Shown in pieces: positions 1 to 5,324 of a stretch of DNA of 5,812 bases (within the stretch, counting starts at the first letter, position 1; the number at the start of each line of letters is the position of its first letter). A model generated the notes under the pieces. It ran no database searches. It saw only the letters and a list, made by a program, of their open reading frames with translations, and was not told where the DNA came from. The DNA comes from Phyllobacteriaceae bacterium UBA1059 (GTDB lineage Bacteria; Pseudomonadota; Alphaproteobacteria; Rhizobiales; Rhizobiaceae): positions 69,089 to 74,900 of the forward strand of contig DCDI01000193.1 of NCBI GenBank assembly GCA_002316345.1, written 5' to 3'. The position numbers were made by a program, and so were the translations under genes.

Positions 1-634
1 AAGCGATGTAGAAGAGGGAATAAGCGGCCGAGCGGAGCCTTTCATAGGTCACTTCGGCAACGCGGCTGTGCAGTTCAAGCAGTTGCGGATCCTCGCTCCA
101 CGACGCTTCCGTGGGGAAGATGTCCGAAAAGTCCACAAGGCCGGGCGCGACTTCATCCGGGGCAAGCTTCACCTGGCCACAGATCACGGCGCCGAGATAC
201 TCACCCCGCACGATGATCGGTGCTGCAAAATCCACCAACTGGGCATGGCACCTATAGATCGAGGGTTCACCGGTCGATAGGGCTGTCTTTCCGCCGACAG
301 CATCACAGTGGAAACAGCGTCCGCGCCATTCGCCACGTGCGCGGACGGATTGGCAGAAGCTCGAGAACCCAGACGGTTTGGTGACCGGCACACCCTCGGG
401 ATCGACGATCACCATCGCCACGCCGACTGCGACGCTGAAATTGTCCTGAACCTTCTGGAGCATGTCGGTGCTCATCAGTTCAAGAAGGCGTTTGCGTTGA
501 GCGGCCGCTGCGACCGCTGCCTCGTCAGGAACGCTGTAGGCCTTTACTGCAAGGAGTTCGGGGAAAAGCGCTCGTTCGAGGATGGTACTCCGCAGAGCTT
601 CCTCAGTTTCTCCGCTCGATCCGTTCGTTCCCAT
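1..634 (-). CDS. PocR sensory-domain protein (N-terminal part; runs off the left edge)
   Basis: The minus strand reads open from an ATG at 634 to the window edge, giving 211 residues. Residues about 55-211 look like a PocR ligand-binding domain, which in known proteins senses small substrates or metabolites. Visible signs are C94, a C107-x2-C110 pair, C129-H130 and the 'DFAAPI..G..LG..ICGQV' stretch at residues 135-155. The conserved Cys pattern might bind metal (inference). Residues 10-53 form a charged, helical lead-in. A GAGGT Shine-Dalgarno at 641-645, 6 nt from the ATG, supports start 634, although this overlaps the end of metK by 91 nt. The next in-frame ATGs, at 475 and 463, lack a clear ribosome site but would remove the overlap. 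The output half (AraC-type DNA-binding, histidine kinase or other) is not in the window. As the last gene visible here, it probably encodes a regulator of this operon. Confidence 0.8.
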   Translation of the reverse strand, partial: MGTNGSSGETEEALRSTILERALFPELLAVKAYSVPDEAAVAAAAQRKRLLELMSTDMLQKVQDNFSVAVGVAMVIVDPEGVPVTKPSGFSSFCQSVRARGEWRGRCFHCDAVGGKTALSTGEPSIYRCHAQLVDFAAPIIVRGEYLGAVICGQVKLAPDEVAPGLVDFSDIFPTEASWSEDPQLLELHSRVAEVTYERLRSAAYSLFYIA

Positions 635-1734
635 GGCCACACCTCAGTCATTCGTCCGAAGTGACCATACGAGGCGGTTTTCTCGAAAATGGGACGACGC
701 AGCTGAAGCGCTTCGATCATCCCTGACACGCTGAGTGGGAAAACTTCGCGTATCACTTCCGCAAGTGAGCCCGTATCGACCTTCGAATTACCCTCGAGCG
801 ATACACCAACCATTTCAGGGGTTTTCTGACCTATCGCAAACGCGAGCGAAATTTCGCACTTTTTTGCCAGCCCGGCCGCCACGACATTCCTGGCGATATA
901 GCGCGCCATGTAAGCGCCGGTTCGGTCGACTTTCGTGGCGTCCTTGCCCGAAAATGCGCCGCCACCATGACGGCCAATCCCGCCATAAGTGTCGACTATG
1001 ATCTTGCGCCCAGTCAGCCCTGTATCGGCAGCAGGCCCGCCTTTCACGAAACGGCCGGTCGGATTGATAAGGATGCGCGTGTCGCGGCGCAGCCACTGCC
1101 CCATCACAGGAGCGATGACCTCGGTGATCACGCCGCGCAGAAGGTCTTCCTGCGAAACGTCATCCTTGTGTTGGGTGGAAACAACGAGCCCGATCAGCCG
1201 CTCCGGTCTGCCTTCGGCATCATGCGCGAAGGTCGCCTGCGCCTTCCCGTCAGGCCGCAACCAAGGCAGCAAGCCGCTCTTGCGCGTTTCGGCCAGCCGC
1301 TCCGTGAGCCGATGCGCATAGTGGATGGCCACCGGCATATAGCTTTCGGTTTCGTCGGTGGCGTAGCCATAGAAGATGCCTTGGTCGCCGGCGCCGAAAT
1401 CGTCGTCATGAACAACACCTCGCGCAATGTCGGGCGATTGCTCGTGCAGATCGGTCAGGATGAAGCAACCATTGGCATCGAAGCCGAGATTGGGATCTGT
1501 GTAGCCGATGCGCCGGATGACGTCGCGGACGATGCCAATCACATCCACCTTGGCGGCCGACGTGATCTCGCCTGCGACATGAACCACATTGCCGGACACC
1601 ATGACCTCGGCCGCAACCCGCGCCATCGGGTCCTGTGTCAGGTGCGCATCGAGGATTGCATCCGATATCTGGTCGCAAACCTTGTCCGGGTGGCCTTCCG
1701 TCACCGATTCGGACGTCGTGTATCGTGCGACCAT
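544..1734 (-). CDS. metK: S-adenosylmethionine synthetase (methionine adenosyltransferase)
   Basis: This cytosolic enzyme makes S-adenosylmethionine from methionine and ATP, releasing phosphate and diphosphate. The 396-residue product shows the family signatures: GHPDK at 14-18, GAGDQG at 114-119, INPTGRF at 223-229 and the glycine-rich GGGAFSGKD loop at 257-265. The C-terminal 'YGHFGR...PWE.TD.A' is also present. The start at 1734 is chosen because AGGAGG (1740-1745) lies 5 nt upstream and the protein then begins in register with known MetK; the frame stays open upstream, but that extension has no similarity. The tail after about residue 383 is roughly 13 residues longer than in E. coli MetK and lies in the overlap with the PocR gene. 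The gene sits 56 nt after a radical-SAM activase, which suggests dedicated SAM supply. It is probably a paralogue of a housekeeping metK elsewhere (inference). Confidence 0.96.
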   Translation of the reverse strand: MVARYTTSESVTEGHPDKVCDQISDAILDAHLTQDPMARVAAEVMVSGNVVHVAGEITSAAKVDVIGIVRDVIRRIGYTDPNLGFDANGCFILTDLHEQSPDIARGVVHDDDFGAGDQGIFYGYATDETESYMPVAIHYAHRLTERLAETRKSGLLPWLRPDGKAQATFAHDAEGRPERLIGLVVSTQHKDDVSQEDLLRGVITEVIAPVMGQWLRRDTRILINPTGRFVKGGPAADTGLTGRKIIVDTYGGIGRHGGGAFSGKDATKVDRTGAYMARYIARNVVAAGLAKKCEISLAFAIGQKTPEMVGVSLEGNSKVDTGSLAEVIREVFPLSVSGMIEALQLRRPIFEKTASYGHFGRMTEVWPWERTDRAEKLRKLCGVPSSNERFSPNSLQ

Positions 1735-1739
1735 GGTCG

Positions 1740-1745
1740 CCTCCT
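1740..1745 (-). promoter_or_regulatory. Shine-Dalgarno of metK
   Basis: A perfect AGGAGG lies 5 nt upstream of the ATG at 1734. It decides the metK start against the longer open frame, which contains another in-frame ATG at 1782. Confidence 0.85.
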
Positions 1746-1754
1746 GTATTCCGT

Positions 1755-1774
1755 CGAGGGCTCCCCTGCCCTCG
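1755..1774 (-). other. Intercistronic hairpin between activase gene and metK
   Basis: On the coding strand CGAGGGC pairs with GCCCTCG (7 bp, 6-nt loop AGGGGA) in the 56-nt gap. There is no following U-run, so it is not a canonical terminator. It may affect mRNA stability or processing, or the relative expression of metK. Function is inferred only from position. Confidence 0.45.
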
Positions 1775-1790
1775 CCCTCCATATTCCCCG

Positions 1791-2708
1791 TCAGCCGCCG
1801 ATAACGCAGTTGAAGCCCAGGCCTTCGACCACCGCCTTGAACGGCGCCATGTCTTCCGGCGTCAAGTTCGGCGCATCGCACATCGGATAAGGCCGTCCGA
1901 GCAGCTCGTACTTGTTCTCGCCATAGGTGTGGTAGGGCAGCAAATGCACAGTATTCACGCCCGGCATGAGTTTGGCAAAATTGCCAATGGCCGAGATCGC
2001 CTGGACCGTGTTGTTGACGCCCGGCACCACTGGAATGCGAACGACGACATGGGTCAGCGCAGCGATGCACAGCGCGTTCTCCAAAATGATCCGGTTGTCG
2101 ATGCCGGTGGCAGCCTGGTGAACCGCCGGGTCGATCGACTTGAGGTCCATCAGCACATGATCCACATGCGGGATCACATCGCGCACGATCTCACGCGTGG
2201 TGCAGCCCGTAGTTTCCATGGCCGTGTTCCAGCCCTGCTCATGGCAGGCCATCAACAGCTGCTTGGCAAAGGCGTGCTGGAACAGCGGTTCGCCGCCCGA
2301 AAGCGTGATGCCACCACCCGAGCGGCGATAATGATGGGCATCCTTGCGCAACTCCTGCATGACCTCGGCCACGCTCATCCGCTTGCCCACGCGCTTCAGC
2401 GCCTCGGTTGGGCAGACCTTCGTGCACTCACCGCACTTGATGCACTTCTTGCGATCCACAAAGCCGGGATTCTCGTAGGCCAGCGCGTTGGTGGGGCAAA
2501 CGGGGATGCACTGGCCGCACTTGATGCAGGCCGAAGGACGGAAGAACAGTTCCGGTTCTGGGTTCTGCGATTCCGGGTTCGAGCACCAAAGGCAGCGCAA
2601 CGGGCAGCCCTTAAGGAAAACGATGGTGCGAACGCCGGGGCCGTCATGGATGGAATAGCGCTGGATGTCGAAGACAGTGCCTTCCTTCTCATAGTCGATC
2701 GTGTTCAT
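1791..2708 (-). CDS. Glycyl radical enzyme activating enzyme (radical SAM, PflA/CutD-type)
   Basis: This enzyme uses reduced [4Fe-4S] and SAM to form the 5'-deoxyadenosyl radical that abstracts hydrogen from the active-site glycine of a glycyl radical enzyme. The product has 305 residues. It shows the family motif DGPGVRT at 22-28, the radical-SAM CxxxCxxC (C35, C39, C42), and SGGEPL at 137-142. Between them is a ferredoxin-like insertion with two full CxxCxxCxxxC sets (C61/64/67/71 and C89/92/95/99), as in the activases of glycerol/diol dehydratase and choline lyase rather than in short PflA. The start at 2708 is supported by AAAGG at 2718-2722 and by the N-terminus matching the family. It follows the GrpU gene after a 53-nt gap with a hairpin, and precedes metK. 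The partner enzyme is not in the window; GrpU suggests a B12-independent propanediol dehydratase (inference). Confidence 0.95.
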   Translation of the reverse strand: MNTIDYEKEGTVFDIQRYSIHDGPGVRTIVFLKGCPLRCLWCSNPESQNPEPELFFRPSACIKCGQCIPVCPTNALAYENPGFVDRKKCIKCGECTKVCPTEALKRVGKRMSVAEVMQELRKDAHHYRRSGGGITLSGGEPLFQHAFAKQLLMACHEQGWNTAMETTGCTTREIVRDVIPHVDHVLMDLKSIDPAVHQAATGIDNRIILENALCIAALTHVVVRIPVVPGVNNTVQAISAIGNFAKLMPGVNTVHLLPYHTYGENKYELLGRPYPMCDAPNLTPEDMAPFKAVVEGLGFNCVIGG

Positions 2709-2730
2709 GGAATAATGCCTTTACTTGCTG

Positions 2731-2754
2731 GCGGGCGCCTAGAGGCGCCTCCGC
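2731..2754 (-). other. Intercistronic hairpin between grpU-like and activase genes
   Basis: The core is GGCGCC (2744-2749), loop TCTA on the coding strand, GGCGCC (2734-2739). A further 3-bp GCG/CGC lower stem forms if two bases are bulged. It occupies most of the 53-nt gap and lies just upstream of the activase ribosome site. No U-run follows, so a stability or processing element separating shell and enzyme expression is more likely than termination. Confidence 0.5.
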
Positions 2755-2761
2755 TCGCTAC

Positions 2762-3064
2762 CTAGAATGCGGCCTTCTGGACGCTCTCGATGGTTTCCAT
2801 CGCCAATTTCACGGAAGAGGTCTCACCAAGCAGCGCCAGCGAGGTGACGTGCTGCGGACAGGTGCCGTAGATCTCGACCGCGAAGACATCGGCGGCCTTC
2901 AGCGCCATGTCCGAAAAGTAGAAGAGATCAGCCACGGACACCTGCATCAAACCGATGGCATCCACCCGGTTGGCCTGAACCCAGGCGCGACCATGTGGCG
3001 GCATGCGACGCTGCAACATCTGCAAGGCGTCGGGATGCGGGGCGTTGATGATACGGTGCGACAT
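2762..3064 (-). CDS. grpU: BMC-domain shell protein, GrpU-like (putative Fe-S pore site)
   Basis: A 100-residue protein with one divergent BMC domain (about residues 33-98). It has the 'IGLMQVSVADLFYFSDMALKA' region at 37-57 and the terminal 'ALLGETSSVKLAMETIESV' region. BMC domains form hexamers that tile microcompartment facets. G67-T-C69-P-Q71 matches the GxCPQ motif that I recall for GrpU of the glycyl-radical propanediol compartments. Crystallographic and spectroscopic work on GrpU placed an Fe-S cluster in the hexamer pore, bound by this Cys. By that analogy C69 would line the pore and could let electrons or iron-sulfur clusters cross the shell. The start at 3064 is backed by GAGGAG (3072-3077), 7 nt upstream. 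The stop is TAG. The protein is shorter and more divergent than PduA-like shell proteins. Family assignment is strong; the specific GrpU symbol rests on motif and context. Confidence 0.85.
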   Translation of the reverse strand: MSHRIINAPHPDALQMLQRRMPPHGRAWVQANRVDAIGLMQVSVADLFYFSDMALKAADVFAVEIYGTCPQHVTSLALLGETSSVKLAMETIESVQKAAF

Positions 3065-3071
3065 AACTGAT

Positions 3072-3077
3072 CTCCTC
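3072..3077 (-). promoter_or_regulatory. Shine-Dalgarno of the grpU-like gene
   Basis: GAGGAG lies 7 nt before the ATG at 3064, inside the 50-nt gap after the aldehyde dehydrogenase gene. It is strong, as expected for an abundant shell subunit. Confidence 0.7.
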
Positions 3078-3092
3078 GATTACGCTTGTTCG

Positions 3093-3105
3093 GAGCTTCA
3101 AGCTC
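3093..3105 (-). other. Small inverted repeat after the aldehyde dehydrogenase gene
   Basis: GAGCT-TGA-AGCTC (5-bp stem, 3-nt loop) lies just past the aldehyde dehydrogenase stop. It is weak, with no U-run, so a terminator is not supported. It is recorded because the other two intercistronic gaps of similar size also carry hairpins. Confidence 0.3.
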
Positions 3106-3114
3106 TTGTCCGCA

Positions 3115-4782
3115 TCAGCGGACGTTGAGAGCCTCGGCCATCACGCATTTGCGACGGCGAGCGAACGACTTCGGCGAGGTGAGGCCTTCGCCGGTCGGAC
3201 CGGCGATGGTGAAGGTCGTGTAGCCTTCACCGCCAACGCCGATGCCGGCATAGGACGGGCCGTTCTTCACGAAGATCGTGGTCTGGATCAGCTTCGCCAT
3301 CTTCGTCATCTTGCGGACGTTGGTGGAGTGGATCATCGCGGTGTGGCGATTGCCGTTCTCCAGCTCGACCGCAAGATCGATCGCCTGATCGACGTGATCC
3401 GCCCGCACCAGCGGCAGGATCGGCATCATCAGCTCTTCGCGAACGAACAGGTGTTCCTTCGGCAGTTCGATGAGGATTACGCGGATCTCGGGTCCAACCG
3501 TGATGCCCACCTTGTCGAGCAGGTACACGGCGCTCTTGCCGACGCAATTGGTCTGCGGCCCACCCTTCGGCGTCAGCACCAGTTCTTCCAGTTTCTTGAT
3601 GACGGCCGGATCCTTGACGAGGTAGGCGCCGTTCTTCTGCATCTGCGAGATCAGGAAGTCGGCGATCTCCTTGACGGCGATCACTTCCTTTTCGGCGATG
3701 CAGGGCAGGTTGTTGTCGAACGAACAGCCATTGACGATGTCCTTGGCTGCCTTTTCGATGTCGGCTGTCTCATCCACCACAACCGGAGGATTGCCAGCGC
3801 CCGCGCCGATCGCCTTCTTGCCGGTGGACAGCACAGTCTTGACGATCGACGGGCCGCCGGTTGCCACCAGCATGCGCACCTTCGGATGCGTCATCATCGC
3901 ATTGGTGTTGTCGATCGAAGGTGCCTGCACGGTGACAACCAGGTTCGCCGGCGCGCCGAGTGTCGCAAGCTTGCGGTTGATCATCTTGACGGCGAGCAAG
4001 GACACGACCTTGGCGCGGGGATGCGGGCTAAACACGGCCGAATTGCCGGCGGCCAGCATGCCGATCGAATTGCAGATGATCGTTTCGGTCGGGTTGGTGG
4101 TTGGCGTAATGGCGCCGATCACGCCGAAGGCCGAATATTCCACCAGCGTCAGCCCATCATCGCCGCTCACGGCTTCGGTCTTCAGGTCTTCGATGCCAGG
4201 CGTCTTCTGCGCTGCCAGCCGGTTCTTGATGATCTTGTCGCCGACATTGCCCATGCCAGTGTGCTCGACCGTCATCCGGGAGATGCGCTCCAGGAACGCT
4301 TCATCGACGAAGACTTCCCGGATACCGTCCACAAAGCTCTTGCGCGCCTGCATCGTGCAGAACAGATATTGGCGCTGCGCCTCGGCTGCGGCCTCGACGG
4401 CCTCGTCCATGGTAGCGAACACGCCATCGCCCAGCGTCACGGCTTCTTCATCGGAGATGGAAAAGGACACCAGTCCATCCGAAGGCTCGCAACCGGTGCA
4501 ACCCGTGCAATCGGTGCCGCCCGTCGGGCAATGATCGCTGAAAGGTGCGGTTGCGCGGTTTTCCGCCGCTGGAGCCACCTTCGTGCCGGCCATTTCGGCC
4601 ATGATGCGAGCAACGGTCTCATCGATCGAAGAGGACGCCGTGGGGCTGGCTGGCGCAGGCGCAGGAGCGCGGGCGGGGGCGATGGGAGCAGCGGTTGGCG
4701 CCGGGACGATGGCCTGAACGGGGGCTCCCGAGAAGCCAGCGAGGACGCGGCTGACGGCGTCGTTGATGTCTGTGTCGTTCAT
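3115..4782 (-). CDS. CoA-acylating aldehyde dehydrogenase, microcompartment type (PduP/EutE-like)
   Basis: This enzyme converts an aldehyde (propionaldehyde, or acetaldehyde for a choline system) plus CoA and NAD+ to acyl-CoA inside the shell. The 555-residue product has a family-typical core from about residue 120 to 555. That core includes 'ITPTTNPTETIICNSI' at 225-240, 'GAGAGNPP' at 326-333 and the catalytic Cys C361 in 'SFDNNLPC' at 354-361. The roughly 100-residue N-terminal extension is unusual. It carries an amphipathic helix (3-17), a Pro/Ala linker (about 20-50), a second similar helix (52-65) and a Cys cluster C85-x6-C92-x2-C95-x2-C98. The helices resemble encapsulation peptides. 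The start at 4782 overlaps the previous stop as ATGA and has AAGGAA at 4790-4795, 7 nt upstream. The frame is open further upstream, but that is the HbpS-like gene read out of frame. Propionaldehyde as substrate is inferred from GrpU. Confidence 0.95.
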   Translation of the reverse strand: MNDTDINDAVSRVLAGFSGAPVQAIVPAPTAAPIAPARAPAPAPASPTASSSIDETVARIMAEMAGTKVAPAAENRATAPFSDHCPTGGTDCTGCTGCEPSDGLVSFSISDEEAVTLGDGVFATMDEAVEAAAEAQRQYLFCTMQARKSFVDGIREVFVDEAFLERISRMTVEHTGMGNVGDKIIKNRLAAQKTPGIEDLKTEAVSGDDGLTLVEYSAFGVIGAITPTTNPTETIICNSIGMLAAGNSAVFSPHPRAKVVSLLAVKMINRKLATLGAPANLVVTVQAPSIDNTNAMMTHPKVRMLVATGGPSIVKTVLSTGKKAIGAGAGNPPVVVDETADIEKAAKDIVNGCSFDNNLPCIAEKEVIAVKEIADFLISQMQKNGAYLVKDPAVIKKLEELVLTPKGGPQTNCVGKSAVYLLDKVGITVGPEIRVILIELPKEHLFVREELMMPILPLVRADHVDQAIDLAVELENGNRHTAMIHSTNVRKMTKMAKLIQTTIFVKNGPSYAGIGVGGEGYTTFTIAGPTGEGLTSPKSFARRRKCVMAEALNVR

Positions 4783-5318
4783 GATTGTGTTCCTTCCTCG
4801 GGGACCGTTCCCCTTGCTTCGGAAAATGCGTTGAGCGCCTGGCGAGCGATGATCATGTCCTCGTCCACCGTGCCGCCACTGATGCCGATGGCGCCGATCA
4901 CGGTGCCACGGGCGCGGCAGGGTATGCCCCCGCCGAAAAGAACCGGCCTGCAGCCATCCTGGCTGCCGCCGACATGGCCCACACCGAACAACATGCCGCC
5001 GGGTTGCGCCTTGCGTCCGAGTTCGTCCGAACCCATGCGATAAGCCGCTGCCGTCCAAGCCTTGGCTGGTGCCAGCTGCGCGCTCGCAGGCAGGCTGCCT
5101 TCCATGCGGTGGAAGAGGATTTGTCCGCCCCCCGCATCGACAACCGCGATGCACACCGGGATGCCCATGACCTTGGCGTAAACTTGGGCGCCGGCAGCCA
5201 GGATCTGGGCATCGGCAAGCGTCAAGCTGCGAGGTGTAGGGTCGGACTGGCACTCGCGCTTGCCGAGTTCGTCGCTGAGAACCGCCGCGATCCGATCCTT
5301 GTCGGGCAGGCTGATCAT
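4779..5318 (-). CDS. GlcG/HbpS family protein (PduO C-terminal-like, possible heme or cofactor binding)
   Basis: A 179-residue protein whose residues about 31-170 match the GlcG/HbpS (DUF336) fold. Signs are 'LTLADAQ' at 32-38, 'IAVVDAGGG' at 57-65, 'PAKAWTAAAYRM' at 84-95, 'FGGGIPC' at 128-134 and 'VIGAIGISGGT' at 140-150. Relatives include the heme-binding HbpS of Streptomyces and the C-terminal domain of PduO. Such genes recur in microcompartment loci, but their role there is unsettled. Residues 6-20 (rich in D/K/R alternating with I/A/V/L) form a short amphipathic helix separated from the domain by a Ser/Pro linker, so it may be a targeting peptide (inference). GGAGGT (5325-5330) lies 6 nt before the ATG at 5318. 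The gene begins 2 nt after the vertex gene stop and ends in an ATGA overlap with the aldehyde dehydrogenase, so the three are translationally linked. Confidence 0.88.
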   Translation of the reverse strand: MISLPDKDRIAAVLSDELGKRECQSDPTPRSLTLADAQILAAGAQVYAKVMGIPVCIAVVDAGGGQILFHRMEGSLPASAQLAPAKAWTAAAYRMGSDELGRKAQPGGMLFGVGHVGGSQDGCRPVLFGGGIPCRARGTVIGAIGISGGTVDEDMIIARQALNAFSEARGTVPEEGTQS

Positions 5319-5324
5319 GATCAG
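5311..5324 (-). repeat. Perfect 14-bp palindrome across a stop/start junction
   Basis: CTGATCATGATCAG covers the TGA of the vertex gene (5321-5323) and the ATG of the HbpS-like gene (5316-5318). In mRNA it could form a short stem hiding the start codon until a ribosome arrives from upstream, which would couple the two genes. A six-base stem with a tiny loop is weak, and chance is possible. Confidence 0.4.

Noticed and set aside
184..393. Small minus-strand frame of 69 codons
   Set aside because: It is an out-of-frame shadow of the PocR-domain frame, which spans this region without a stop and has recognisable motifs.
1735..1790. SAM riboswitch upstream of metK
   Set aside because: The 56-nt gap holds one simple 7-bp hairpin and a ribosome site; I cannot make a SAM-II pseudoknot or any other SAM class fit.
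1735..2070. N-terminal extension of metK up to 2070 (508-residue frame)
   Set aside because: The extra residues have no MetK similarity and overlap the activase gene out of frame; the start at 1734 has a perfect Shine-Dalgarno and the family N-terminus.
2731..2754. Rho-independent terminator after the grpU-like gene
   Set aside because: The stem is convincing, but no U-run follows and the next operon gene starts 23 nt downstream.
3106..5043. Long plus-strand open frame (645 codons), and others at 1635-2765 and 967-1890
   Set aside because: They are antisense to strongly recognised genes, have His/Arg/Asp-rich non-protein-like composition, and match no family; high GC content produces such shadows.
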